In this document: positions 8,369 to 17,767 of the stretch, in pieces | Layout: each line of letters starts with the position of its first letter | Numbering within the stretch: the stretch's first letter is position 1 | Source of the DNA: JAWKSY01 sp041402125 | GTDB lineage: Bacteria > Planctomycetota > GCA-002687715 > DRQF01 | Direction: 5' to 3' | Length of the DNA: 64,000 bases | Assembly (NCBI GenBank): GCA_041402125.1 | Contig: JAWKSY010000006.1 | Coordinates: 248,001-312,000 of the forward strand | The notes under the pieces: model-generated | Seen by the model: only the letters and a program-made list of their open reading frames with translations | The model's database searches: none | Told to the model about the DNA's origin: nothing | Made by a program: the position numbers and the translations under genes

Positions 8369-10156
8369 TCAGGGGCAGCCGAGCGTGACCAGCAGGCCGT
8401 TCGTGATCCAGTCGGGCAGTCCCGGAATGGGGCCCGGGATGCTGGGCTCGCAGACCCGAGCCTGGATCGTCAGGGGAACGCCACTCAACCAGGCGAGGGG
8501 CGGCAGCGCGATCGTCACCGAAGCGTCGCCTTCGGAGTCGGTGAACCCGTTGTAGAGGACGATCGCGGTCGAGATGTTCGGGTAGACGAAGCAGTCCGTC
8601 CCCGGGACCTGGGTCGGGTTCGGCGGTCCGATCGACAGGTAGAACGTCGTCACCGCGTTGGGGAACACGCTGTCGATCGAGACCGTCCAGGGCGTGCCGA
8701 GCCAGGGCGGGCTCGAGGCGAGCACGGGATCGAGCGGATTGTCGCAGATCGGGTCGAGGGACTGGACGCTCGCGACCGACGTACCGACGCAGGACGAGCA
8801 GAAGCCGGCGTCGAGGTCGGGACGCTGGATGCCCGGCACGACGAGGATCGGTCCGATCACGCCGGTCGCGGGATCGAGGTCGCTGTCCTTCTCGAAGTCG
8901 CCCCCCTGCCCCATCGGGCTCGGCGTCAGGATCGATCCGGGCGCGAGGATCTCGATCGAGTACTGACCCGGCGCCACGCTGAAGGAATAGGCGCCCTGCG
9001 CGTCGGTCACGGTGCTCGCGAGGACGGTGAAGCCGTCCTCCCCGACGAGATTCACGACGAGCCCCGCAATGCCGTGCTCGCCGGAGTCCTGGCAGCCATC
9101 GCAGTCGGCATCGAGCCACACGAAGTCGCCGAGCGTGCCCGGCCCTTCGGGCGGCGCGACGTACACCGCGCTCGTGCCCGAGGTCAGGCTGAACTTGTCG
9201 CAGATCGTGTACCAGCCGCCGACGAAGATCCCGTTGCTCATCGAGGAGCTCTTGCCGTACGGAACGCTGTGCGTCGCGTCGGCGGGATTCTCGGGGGAAC
9301 CCGTCGTGAGCCAGTAACCGGTGAAGAAGCCGCCGCCGCCGAAGTCCGAGGCACCGGAGATGAGAGCGCCCGTTCCGTTCGCGAGACGAGGCCCCTGCGG
9401 ATAGGGCGCGGCCGGGGCGCTGCCTCCTCCGGACGAGTTGATGTCGCCGGCGACGTGGATGAAGTTCGCGGGCGTGAGATCTCCGAGAGGCACGATCGCG
9501 CCTCCGGACTGAAACTTCACCTGGCCCTGGTAGCCGGGCGTCGCGGCGTCCGTGTCCCAGCGGAGGATGAAGTAGTCGTCGGCGTCCCCCGTGATCTCGA
9601 TCTGACCGGAGATCCCGAAGCCGCCCGTGACGTCGATCACGAAGACTCCGCCGACGCCGTCCCTCGTGTCGAGGCCGTCGAGCCCGCCGGCGGACACGCT
9701 CGCCGCCGGAGACGACGTGCTCGACGTCGACGTCAGCGCGTTGATCTGCAGGAAGGCCGCATTGAGGGTCGCCTCGAGCTCCTGGATCCTCGTGGCGTCG
9801 TTCAGGGCCGCGGAGGCCTGTCCGGGATTGTGATCGACGATCCCCTGCCAGGCGCCCAGAGTCGAGTCATTCGTGGAGATCGTCCCCGCGAAGGCGAAGC
9901 TCCCCGAGGTCCGCTCGCCGGCCTGGAAACCGTCGATGGCGACATTCCCCACGAAGCCCTTCGACGCTCCCTGCCAGTTCGCGTCCTGGCTTCCGTCGGC
10001 GACGAAGAGAACGTGGTCGGTGAGGCCGCCGAGATCGATGCCACCGAGCCCTTGAGCGTTCACCGCTCCCTGGGAGAGGACGGCGACGAGGAGCAGGAGC
10101 CCGCGGCGGATGCCGAAGGCCGTCGTTAGATGAGACCGTGAGTGGCGAGGAGACAT
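8369..10156 (-). CDS. Large secreted protein with an SdrD B-like domain
   Basis: A 595-residue protein with an ATG at 10156 behind GGAGCGCGCC. The signal peptide is about residues 15-35 (RRGLLLLVAVLSQGAVNAQ). A predicted beta-rich N-terminal region carries LFVADGSQDANWQGASKGF, a coil-like stretch RIQELEATLNAAFLQINAL, and a Ser/Thr-rich linker. A B-type repeat follows near residue 345: TLGDFVWLDADCDGCQDSGE...GIAGLVVNL, the calcium-binding fold of SdrD/SdrB-type adhesins, with two cysteines in the DxDxDG loop. The C-terminal beta domain ends TNGLLVTLGCP, loosely like the ends of the beta-helix proteins in this window. It is probably a surface or extracellular matrix protein. It converges with the DabB-DabA gene. 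Confidence 0.75.
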   Translation of the reverse strand: MSPRHSRSHLTTAFGIRRGLLLLVAVLSQGAVNAQGLGGIDLGGLTDHVLFVADGSQDANWQGASKGFVGNVAIDGFQAGERTSGSFAFAGTISTNDSTLGAWQGIVDHNPGQASAALNDATRIQELEATLNAAFLQINALTSTSSTSSPAASVSAGGLDGLDTRDGVGGVFVIDVTGGFGISGQIEITGDADDYFILRWDTDAATPGYQGQVKFQSGGAIVPLGDLTPANFIHVAGDINSSGGGSAPAAPYPQGPRLANGTGALISGASDFGGGGFFTGYWLTTGSPENPADATHSVPYGKSSSMSNGIFVGGWYTICDKFSLTSGTSAVYVAPPEGPGTLGDFVWLDADCDGCQDSGEHGIAGLVVNLVGEDGFTVLASTVTDAQGAYSFSVAPGQYSIEILAPGSILTPSPMGQGGDFEKDSDLDPATGVIGPILVVPGIQRPDLDAGFCSSCVGTSVASVQSLDPICDNPLDPVLASSPPWLGTPWTVSIDSVFPNAVTTFYLSIGPPNPTQVPGTDCFVYPNISTAIVLYNGFTDSEGDASVTIALPPLAWLSGVPLTIQARVCEPSIPGPIPGLPDWITNGLLVTLGCP

Positions 10157-10481
10157 GGCGCGCTCCGAGACGAGAGGGACCTCGTCGGGTCGAGCCCGGG
10201 TTCACGACCATCCGCGACCCCGACGCGCTACGTTCCGGCGAGAACCTCGAGGCTACTCCAGGCCTCGATCACGGGCGAGCGTGAAAGGCGCCGTTGTGGC
10301 AAACCGCGGGACGGAAGCTCGGGGTCGACGTTCGGCGGCGAGACCGAGGCCCCTTCTGACGGACGACCGCGAACCGCCGCAACTCCTTGACCGGGGCCGC
10401 TCAAGTCCCGATGAGGTCGACGCAGGTCTTGCGCAAGGACGTCCTCACGACGTCGAACTGCGAGACGCGCCCTCTTCGCTC
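10157..10481. other. Intergenic region, no gene seen
   Basis: About 325 bases between two leftward genes. The short open frames here show no domain, no good ribosome site and arginine-rich shadow composition. No clear terminator hairpin with a T-run was seen. Confidence 0.5.
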
Positions 10482-12305
10482 TCAGAACACGAGGGGTCGA
10501 GGGGCGCCGAGGAAGACGCCCTGGGGATAGGGGTAGCTCGCGTCGAACGCGATCGCCTGGAAGACGAGAGTGGTTCCCGCCGGCGGCGCGGGAAGGCCCG
10601 CGATCTGGACGTCGTAGTCCGGATTCGCGACGACCGAGGCGTCCGGCGGCCCGACGAGCCCGATGCCGTCGAGGATCGCGAAGCCCGGTCCCGGCGCGAG
10701 CAAGGTGCTGAAGAGCGGGCCGAAGGCCGTGTTCGTGGGCGGCGCCGGCAGATCGGCCGTGATCGCGATCGGCACCCCGCCGTTCTCGTGCTCGTAGTGC
10801 AGGGAGAGCGTCGTCGTCCCTCCCGCCGTCATCGCCTCCGCCTCGAGCCCGCGGACGAAGAAGGAAACCTCGATCGCCCCTCCGAGTGGAAGCTCGTGAG
10901 TCACGGTGAGCGTCTGCGCTCCGAGATCCGCCCCGGCCGAGACCGAAAGGTTGACGTTTCCGAGGGCATCCGTGGTGAGTGAGGTCGCCACGCCGGCGTC
11001 GCCGCTCGTGGAGCAACTCACCGCGGCGAAGGGGACGGGACTTCCGTCGCAGCCAAGCAGCGTGAGGACGACCGGCTGATCCAACCCCGCGAGCTGACTC
11101 GCGGCCTGACCCGCGCCGCTGACCGCCTGAAACGCCGAGAGCTGGATGGCCGGATTCGTTCCGCCGTAGGCGACGGAGACCTTCGGCAGCCCACTCGCGA
11201 AGGGCGCGGTCAGCTTGATGTAGGCGACGTCCGTGAGCCCATCGCCGTTCAGATCACCGCCCGAGAGTCCCCGGGTGAGGTTGCCCGTTCCGAGGATCCC
11301 CAGAAGGCTCGTCAGGAGACCGTTGTCGGAGAAACCGACCCACGACACTCCGGGCGCGCCCACGCCCAGTCCGCCGTCGTAGCCGTAGAGGAGATCGAGG
11401 TCGCCATCGCCGTCGAAGTCCGTCGTCCGGAACTGCCCGAACCCCAGACCTTGCGGGAAGGGAGGAAAGTGGGGGTTGAATCCCGAGCCACCCGCGTAGG
11501 TGAAGTGGACGAGGGAATCGGCGAACACGTCGAATCGCCAGGAGACGACCTCGGCTCTCCCGTCCCCGTCGAAGTCCGCCACGAAGATGTCGGTGACCCC
11601 GAAGTTCGGATCGAGGATCCCCGTCGCGGTGAGGTTGAAGGAACCGCTGCCGTCGTCGGTGTAGAGATCGATCTCGCTGTGATTCGGGGCGAGGCTGTTG
11701 ACCACCAGCCGGGAGATCACGATGTCCGGCAGTCCATCCGCGTTGAAGTCCGCGACGGCGGCCGTCATCGCCGCGGCCGCGACAGGGATGGGAAGCGGCA
11801 GCACGATCGGGGTGCCGAAGGTTCCGTCCGGGAGTTGAGGACTGTACGCGAGACCACGCTGGATGTCGGTCAGTCCGTCGCCGTTCATGTCCTCGAAGTA
11901 GATCGTGGGTTCACCGGCTCCCGCGAGCAGCGTCGTCACGAGGTTCGCGCCCGACGGACCGAAGCTCATCACCGAGACCTCGTAGATGCACTGGATGACG
12001 AGCTCCACCTTTCCGTCCCCGTCGAGGTCGTGGACGTGGAGACGCTCACCGTCGACGGGAACGCCGTAGGACTGGAAGACGGGATACGAGCAGGGTCCAC
12101 GATTCTCGACGATCGTGAGTCCGCCCACATCGTCGAGGGCCGCGATGTCGAGGAGCGTGTCTCAGGTGAACTCCCCGATGATCGCGTCGACCGGATCGAT
12201 CGGCAGCGGAAACTCGAGGAGCTGCCCGAAACCCTGCGCCCGGACCGTCGCCCCGGCGAGGAGCACGATGGCCAGGATCGACATGAAGAGGAACGGTCTC
12301 GGCAC
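10482..12305 (-). pseudogene. FG-GAP/VCBS-repeat secreted protein interrupted by an in-frame TGA
   Basis: The GTG at 12305 lies eight bases after a GGAG and starts a signal peptide (MSILAIVLLAGATVRAQ follows). After 47 codons the frame reads IIGEFT, then TGA (12164-12162), then DTLLDIAALDDVGG in the same frame, and stays open to 10482 (608 codons in all). FG-GAP repeats have the pattern GDFxGDGxxDIA, so the TGA occupies the motif glycine; GGA to TGA is a single substitution. Downstream repeats such as LDGDGKVELVI, MNGDGLTDI, FNADGLPDIVI, FDGDGRAEVV and LNGDGLTDVAY indicate a beta-propeller with calcium-binding loops, followed by an Ig-like/bacterial-repeat region. The product is truncated if the TGA is real. 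It could also be a sequencing error. Selenocysteine is not supported here. Confidence 0.75.
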
Positions 12306-12439
12306 CGGATCGACTCCAGGGGGATGGGCGAGCCCGAACGGGAGTTCCGAGGTTACCAGAGGCCGCGGCCGGCTTGCCACCGGCGTGCCGCCGAGCCTCC
12401 CCCCGAACGCTCCGGCACGAATCACCGACCCGCACTCCT

Positions 12440-13528
12440 TCAGTGGTTACGGCCGCCGATCCGCGCTCTCGCCGGGCCGGTCCCCCACCAGCTCAGGCCG
12501 GCGATCGTCACCAGGGAGAGCGGCAACGCGAACGCCAGGAACGTCCAGCTCCGTTCGCTCAGGATCCCCGCGCCGGTCGAGCGGAGCACGAGAGCGACGA
12601 GGTAGAGGACGTAGAAGACGAGGAAGGTCGCGGCCTCCCCGCGGGCAAGGCGCCGCCCCGTGACGAAGAAGGGCAGACAGACGACCGCGGTCGCGACCAT
12701 GAACGGCAGATCGAAGTGCCGGACCGACTCGCCGACTTCGAGACCGCGCGGCGCCGCCACGGCCGAGGCGCCGACGACGCCGAGGAGGTTGAAGACGTTG
12801 CTGCCGACGACGTTCCCGACCGCGATGTCGCGCTGGCCTCGGACCGCGGCGACGACCGAGGTCGCGACCTCGGGCAGCGAGGTGCCGGCCGCCACGATCG
12901 TGAGACCGACCACCGTCTCGCCGACCCCCATCGCGCGCGCGAAGACGACGGCGCCGTCGACGAGCCATCCGGCCCCGACCACGAGAGCCGCGAGACCCGC
13001 CGCGACGAAGGCGAGATTCGTGAACCAGTCCCTCGCGTTCGTTCGCGATTCGACCCCGACGGCCTCCACCGGCAAGGCCCTTGCCTCGGCCCGGCTCGTC
13101 CGGACGCACCAGACGACGTACGCGACGAGCGCCGCGAGAAGGACCAGCCCCTCGATCCGGCCGAGGGCGCCATCCAGCGAGAGCAGCAGAACGACCCCCG
13201 AGAGCGCGATCATGACCGGGACATCCCGCCGGATCACCTCGATCGTGACGGCGAGCGGCGCGATGAGGCCGGTCAGCCCCAGGATGAACAGCACGTTGAA
13301 GATGTTGCTGCCGACGACGTTGCTGAGGGCGAGCCCCGCCTGACCGTTCCAGGACGACGACACGCTCACCGCCAGCTCGGGCGCGCTCGTCCCGAAGGCC
13401 ACCACCGTCAATCCGATGACGAGGGGTGAGAGTCCCGCCGCCGCGGCGAGCCGCGAAGCTCCGCGCACGAGGGACTCGGCGCCGACGATCAGGAGGACGA
13501 GACCCGCCGCGAACAGCAGGACGATCAT
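12440..13528 (-). CDS. Sodium/calcium exchanger family antiporter (YrbG-like)
   Basis: A 362-residue polytopic membrane protein with an ATG at 13528 and GGAGAG upstream. It has the two inverted alpha-repeats of the CaCA superfamily: first repeat VAFGTSAPELAVSV with GSNIFNVLFILG, second repeat AAGTSLPEVATSVVAA with VVGSNVFNLLGV. The acidic residues of both GTSxPE motifs, which coordinate Ca2+ and Na+, are present. A cytoplasmic linker rich in charged residues separates the two halves. The family exchanges Na+ (or H+/K+) for Ca2+ across the inner membrane. It is followed by the FG-GAP gene, whose repeats also bind calcium, but no functional link is shown. Confidence 0.9.
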   Translation of the reverse strand: MIVLLFAAGLVLLIVGAESLVRGASRLAAAAGLSPLVIGLTVVAFGTSAPELAVSVSSSWNGQAGLALSNVVGSNIFNVLFILGLTGLIAPLAVTIEVIRRDVPVMIALSGVVLLLSLDGALGRIEGLVLLAALVAYVVWCVRTSRAEARALPVEAVGVESRTNARDWFTNLAFVAAGLAALVVGAGWLVDGAVVFARAMGVGETVVGLTIVAAGTSLPEVATSVVAAVRGQRDIAVGNVVGSNVFNLLGVVGASAVAAPRGLEVGESVRHFDLPFMVATAVVCLPFFVTGRRLARGEAATFLVFYVLYLVALVLRSTGAGILSERSWTFLAFALPLSLVTIAGLSWWGTGPARARIGGRNH

Positions 13529-13704
13529 GGGAATCTCTCCGCAAGGGTGCGATCGGACCTCGTCGTCGGACCGTCCCCGCCGGGGATCGGGTCACGACGG
13601 GAAACCTTCGCGACGACCGCTCGCGGCGCAGGATGCGTCGCGCCGAGATTGCGCGCAAGAAGGGTCCGATCGAACGCTCCGCCCCTCCCGCCCGGGGTCC
13701 CTCG

Positions 13705-14076
13705 TCAACCGATCGGCGACAAGACGTGGCGCCCGACGGCGACGAAGGCCATCAGGATCCCGAGGACGGCGCTCATGACCATCGAACCCGTCTCGCCGTA
13801 TCGCACGTGGCCCCGGATGAAGAGGATCGTCTCCAGGGCCAGCGTCGCCGCCGCGACCACCGTCAGCAACGGACAGCAGCGAAGGAGCGACGGCACGATC
13901 AGGCCGACGACGCAGACGAGCTCCAGGACTCCGAGGGCCTTCCAGACCGCGGGGGGGTAGGCCCCGAACGAAGGGACCTCGGCGCTGATCTTCTCGAACA
14001 TGAAGAGCTTCATGCTGCCCGAAGCCGTGTAGATCAGCGCGGCCAGCACCTGCAGGACCCAGAGGAGGATGTTCAC
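13705..14076 (-). CDS. DoxX-like small membrane protein
   Basis: A 123-residue protein with four predicted transmembrane helices. The GTG start at 14076 sits behind GGGAGATCC. The N-terminus WVLQVLAALIYTASGSMKLF and the central VWKALGVLELVCVVGLI fit the DoxX/DoxD-like family (residues GxxK in helix 1, ELxxxxGL in helix 2). Members are quinone- or redox-associated membrane proteins of uncertain role. A short poly-acidic frame immediately upstream overlaps the start by GTGA but is not convincing as a gene. Confidence 0.8.
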   Translation of the reverse strand: MNILLWVLQVLAALIYTASGSMKLFMFEKISAEVPSFGAYPPAVWKALGVLELVCVVGLIVPSLLRCCPLLTVVAAATLALETILFIRGHVRYGETGSMVMSAVLGILMAFVAVGRHVLSPIG

Positions 14077-14190
14077 GTCGGATCTCCCGAGCGGACGGCC
14101 GGAACCTGGTCGAACGGACGCCGATCGGTTCCGCTCCGCTCATCGAGGACGATCCTGACGCTTGACCGGAGCGGCGTCGAGAGGACATTC

Positions 14191-14235
14191 TCGCCGTGCT
14201 CACCGTCCTCACTGTCCTCACCGTCCTCACCGTCC
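14191..14235. repeat. Tandem 9-base repeat (five units of TCACCGTCC)
   Basis: Five head-to-tail nine-base units, the first degenerate, then TCACCGTCC, TCACTGTCC and two more TCACCGTCC. The period is a multiple of three, so in the reverse frame it reads as alternating Glu/Asp/Gly (EDGEDGED) and in a forward frame as VLTVLTVL. It lies in the gap between the DoxX gene and a possible small forward ORF. Confidence 0.85.
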
Positions 14236-14290
14236 TCGGGGTGGATCACCGGGGCGACTTCCCCGCACTCGACGCAGTCAGGGATCGACG

Positions 14291-14425
14291 ATGTCCAGGC
14301 CAGCCAAGAAGGACCGCAAGAGCGCACGACGGATGCGATCCCAGATCGCCTGGGGCGTCCCGATCATCCTGATCGTCTACGCCCTCCTCATCCTCGCCTT
14401 CATGGACCGCTGCGACCGCGTCTGA
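14291..14425 (+). CDS. Possible 44-residue single-span membrane peptide
   Basis: The ATG at 14291 gives a basic N-terminus (SRPAKKDRKSARRMR), one clear hydrophobic helix (IAWGVPIILIVYALLILAF) and a short DRCDRV tail. AGGGA lies about eight bases upstream. The positive-inside arrangement is protein-like and the size suits small membrane peptides, but there is no homology evidence and it stands alone between two leftward genes. Confidence 0.4.
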   Translation: MSRPAKKDRKSARRMRSQIAWGVPIILIVYALLILAFMDRCDRV

Positions 14426-14542
14426 TCGGTGCGACGCGCCGGCCGCGAGACCGTCCGGCGCGAGTCGCCCGGACCCTCGCGGAGGAGACTCACGTCCTCG
14501 CTCCGGCGGGTCTCTTCCGGCGCGCTGCCGCGTCCGTTCCGA

Positions 14543-16363
14543 TCACCGCGGAGGATGGAAGGCGGTCGCCTCCAGTACGAGAAGCTCTCCGGGGCGGTCG
14601 ACGTCGAACTCCGCGACGAGGAAGTCGCCGATCTGACGCCCGGGGCCCAGACCGCGTGGTTCCATGATGATCCGGTAGCGTCCGAGCGCGAGCGCGGGCA
14701 TCGCGAAGTGGCCGGCGCGGCCGACGACGCCGGACCCCGGAAGCCATCGGTCTCCCCCGAACCGTTGCGCCACCAGGCTCCGCCCCTGGAGATCCGGCAG
14801 ACCGATGAGGACGGCGCCGAGGGGCTCGTCGAGCTCGACCTCGAGATGGTCGGTCCGAGTCGCATCGAACTCGCCCCGGAAGGAAGGCTGCCCCCCGCCC
14901 TCTCCCGCCAGACGGGCGAGCTCGAACTCGACGTCGTAGACGCCGGCCGGGAATCCGCGCAGGAGGAGCTCCTCCTCGCCGGCGGCGATCGGACAGAGGA
15001 AGCTCGAACCGGAGGCGCGGTCGCGGAAGATCAACCGCCCGATGGGACGAGAGGTGGCCGCCTGAACCGTGCCGCGGAACTCGACGGGGATCGTCGGGAG
15101 TCCCGTGAAACGGATCCGGACCTCCTCGAGGACCTCGCCGACCTCCTCATCGAGCGAGATCCGCTCGGGGACATAGGGAGCGCGCAGGCGAGGCGCCCGC
15201 ATCTCCCAGGTCTTCGACCGCGCCGTGAGCGAGGTGAGACCGATCAGGATGGGCCCGACGGAGTCCAGGTCGACGTCGACCCCGAGGATCCAGCCTGCGA
15301 ACCGCGCCTCCTCCGCGTCGTCCACGCCCACCTTGCGGGCGGCGCGGAACAGGCCGGAGTCCATCGGACGCGAGAAACCCGGGCGGACCTCCCGGAGGAT
15401 GCCGAGGATCGCGAACTCCGGGGTCGAGAGCCCGCGCTGCAACCGGATCCTCCCCTCCGCGAGGCTGCCCCGCGAGATCCCCTTCACCGACGAGAGCCGC
15501 TCGGAGAGCACGGGACGACCGTCTCCGGTCGAACCGAGGTCGACCAGGACGAGATAGGCCGGTCGGACGGACAAGGTGAAGTTTCCGTCGTCCGCGGCCT
15601 TCCAGATCCGTCGCCCGGAAGCGACGAAGCCCGCCCCGCTCGCGGTGACGGTGTAGCTTCGTTCGGGGTCCGCGCCGGCCAGAGCGAACTCGCCTCGTGC
15701 GTTCGATCTCCCTCGAAGGACGCCATCGACGCCGGCGCCATCCGCGCACTCGAACGCCGCCAGACGGGGCACGGTGTTCGAGCGCCACGCGACGATCTCG
15801 ACGTCGGACGCGATACCGCCCCCGACGACCTCGAGCCGGCCCCTCAACTCGACGGCGGACTCGAGCTCGACCGTGGTCTCGCCGGCGTCGGCGATCCGGA
15901 AGGTCCGGGTGCGGTATCCGGCCGCCGCGGCGAGGAGTTCGCCGTCCGGTAATGTCCCGCCCTCGAGCACGAAGCGCCCCGCCGCGTCGGTTCGCCCGAG
16001 CTCCGCGGACTCGCGTCCGTCGAAGACCCGCAGGCTCACGGACCCGATGCCCTCGCCCGTCTCCCTCGCGACGACGCGGACCGAGGCGATCACGGCGGGG
16101 CCCGGATCGTCGGGGGTCCCGACCTCGACGGCGCCTTCCTCGGACGGCGCGGCGCGCGTCAGGGCGCGCCGGGCCTCGCTCGAGATCGCAACCGGGCTCG
16201 ACCGCCCGGACTCCGATGCCGGCAGCGCCTCCCCCTCACCCGAACAGGACCTGACGCCGAGCACGATCGCGACCACGATCAGGAACAGGCTCGCGAGCAG
16301 CAACGCCGTCGCCGATCGCGGCGGTCGCTCCCGCGACGCCTCCTGCGGTCCCGTTCTCGCCAT
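14543..16363 (-). CDS. Membrane-anchored protein with carboxypeptidase-regulatory-like domains
   Basis: A 606-residue protein with an ATG at 16363 behind GAGGGAGTGAGGG. A basic N-terminus is followed by one transmembrane helix (ALLLASLFLIVVAIVLGVRS, about residues 20-40), so the rest is extracytoplasmic. At least two CarboxypepD_reg-like modules are visible: VARETGEGIGSVSLRVFDG...GRTDAAGRFVLEGG and a second around VLRGRSNARGEFALAGADP. The remainder is beta-rich with no catalytic motif recognised. It lies 76 bases downstream of the TlpA-like selenoprotein candidate, which carries the same kind of N-terminal module. The two may form an operon, but partner and substrate are unknown. Confidence 0.7.
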   Translation of the reverse strand: MARTGPQEASRERPPRSATALLLASLFLIVVAIVLGVRSCSGEGEALPASESGRSSPVAISSEARRALTRAAPSEEGAVEVGTPDDPGPAVIASVRVVARETGEGIGSVSLRVFDGRESAELGRTDAAGRFVLEGGTLPDGELLAAAAGYRTRTFRIADAGETTVELESAVELRGRLEVVGGGIASDVEIVAWRSNTVPRLAAFECADGAGVDGVLRGRSNARGEFALAGADPERSYTVTASGAGFVASGRRIWKAADDGNFTLSVRPAYLVLVDLGSTGDGRPVLSERLSSVKGISRGSLAEGRIRLQRGLSTPEFAILGILREVRPGFSRPMDSGLFRAARKVGVDDAEEARFAGWILGVDVDLDSVGPILIGLTSLTARSKTWEMRAPRLRAPYVPERISLDEEVGEVLEEVRIRFTGLPTIPVEFRGTVQAATSRPIGRLIFRDRASGSSFLCPIAAGEEELLLRGFPAGVYDVEFELARLAGEGGGQPSFRGEFDATRTDHLEVELDEPLGAVLIGLPDLQGRSLVAQRFGGDRWLPGSGVVGRAGHFAMPALALGRYRIIMEPRGLGPGRQIGDFLVAEFDVDRPGELLVLEATAFHPPR

Positions 16364-16439
16364 TCCCTCACTCCCTCTTCGCCGCGACAGGAATCCGACG
16401 ACGACGATCCGGCGAACTTCCCGCCCTCCGTTCCTCCCG

Positions 16440-17531
16440 TCAGCGATCGGCCGGACGGCGCGCGGCCTCTTCCCGCTCGAGGATTCTCCGGAGCTCGTCG
16501 ACGCCCGAGACCTCGCCGTGGAAGTTTCCTTCCGGGTCGATCAGGAGCGTCGTCGGGAGCAACTCGATCGCATGGGCCTCGAAGGTCTCACCGGTCGCGT
16601 CGAGGAGGACGGGAAAGGGCAGCTCGAGCCCGCCCCAGAGCTCCTCGACGCCGCGCGCGCGCAGGCCCTCGTCGAGTTCGTCGAAGCTCTCCACGCTCGA
16701 GTCATGGACGGTGATGATGGCGAGGTCGTCACGGCGTTCCTCCCGCCAGAATCGGGCGAGATCCGGCAAACTGCCGGAGACGCAGGGACCTCAGGTGAAG
16801 CCCCAGAACTCGAGCACCAGCCAGCGACCCCGGAAACGCTCCGGACGGGCTTCCTCGACCGCGATCCCCCGGGCGGCGGTGACCTTCCAGGGCGGCGCCG
16901 GCGCCCCGAGCAGGCGACTCCGCGCCGCCGGCTCGACATCCACTCGTCCGAGATCGACATCATCCTGCTGCACCTCGAAACGTCCCACGGCGTCCGCGAA
17001 CTCGCGTCCTCGAGCGCGCCAGGCGTACGCCCCCTCGGGCAGCGAGACTTCGAAGCCTCCGGGGCCGAATCGGAGGTCGGCGAATCGACGCCCATCGCCC
17101 TCGCGATGGAGCTGGGCGCCTCCGGCCCGTACGCCCTCGCCCGACACCGCGAAAACCCCACGCACCGAGCGGAGCGCCGACACCTCCCACGCACCGACAT
17201 CCTCGGACCGTCCGCTGACGTCGATGACCACACCCCACCGTCGATCCGCGGTGAATCCGACGAGCGTCTCGACATCCTCATCGATCCGGATCGAGAATCG
17301 CCCCTCACCGTCGGTCCGACGGGAGCTCCAACCCTCGACCGCGGCCCCCTCGAGACGCCAGTAGGCTGACAGCTCGACTCCCGCGACGCCCCGCCCCTCA
17401 TGATCGACGATGCAACCCGAGATCCACCTTTCGGGGGTCGGCCCGACCTCTCGAGATGTCGATGACGCACACCCGGCGTGAAGGACGATCAGAAGGGCCG
17501 CGAACACCCCCATGAGTGCCGCATGGGGCAT
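16440..17531 (-). CDS. TlpA-type thioredoxin-fold lipoprotein with a UGPC motif (candidate selenoprotein)
   Basis: Read through one in-frame TGA, the gene encodes 363 residues. The ATG at 17531 starts a lipoprotein signal (VFAALLIVLHAGC, lipobox HAGC). Residues about 35-90 form a carboxypeptidase-regulatory-like module (CIVDHEGRGVAGVELSAYW...DGEGRFSI). The C-terminal redoxin domain reads WLVLEFWGFT, then TGA (16793-16791, residue 247), then GPCVSGSLPDLARFW. TlpA relatives have FWGYWCGPCV at this point, so the TGA replaces the first cysteine of the CxxC pair exactly and the resolving cysteine is kept. The cis-proline loop (LLPTTLLIDPEG) and the rest of the fold continue intact to the TGA stop at 16440. 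A bSECIS-like hairpin follows the TGA. The alternative is a nonsense mutation or sequencing error, but position and hairpin both favour selenocysteine. The protein probably reduces disulfides or peroxides in the periplasm. Confidence 0.75.
16762..16778 (-). promoter_or_regulatory. Candidate bacterial SECIS hairpin
   Basis: Directly downstream of the in-frame TGA, the coding strand has TCCGGCA-GTT-TGCCGGA, a perfect seven-pair stem with a small loop. The loop guanine lies 20 bases after the TGA. Bacterial SECIS elements bound by SelB lie inside the coding region just after UGA and carry a guanine at the start of the apical loop about 16-37 bases downstream, which this element satisfies. Confidence 0.6.
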
Positions 17532-17767
17532 CTCGTTCGAAGGCTGATCGAGAGGCGTGCCTCGTCGCCTCGGACGCGACCACGGGGCCGACGTGCAGGC
17601 CACTCCGGGACCACTCCGGCGGATCCCGCACGGTGCTCCTTCCGGCATCGACTTCGTCCTCGCTCGTCTCGAACCTTCGGGAGCCGACGGCTTCGAGTCC
17701 CGGCGGGTCACCGTACTCTCCTCGACGCAGACCGAATCGGAGCCGCGACGACGGAACGGAGCCGACG

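Noticed and set aside
12162..12164. Selenocysteine at the TGA inside the FG-GAP protein
   Set aside because: The position is a motif glycine, there is no redox partner cysteine, and no hairpin with a suitable loop guanine follows.
14073..14327. Leftward 84-codon frame with an EDGEDGED stretch overlapping the DoxX start by GTGA
   Set aside because: The acidic stretch derives from the nine-base repeat, the rest is not protein-like, and a forward small ORF partly overlaps it.
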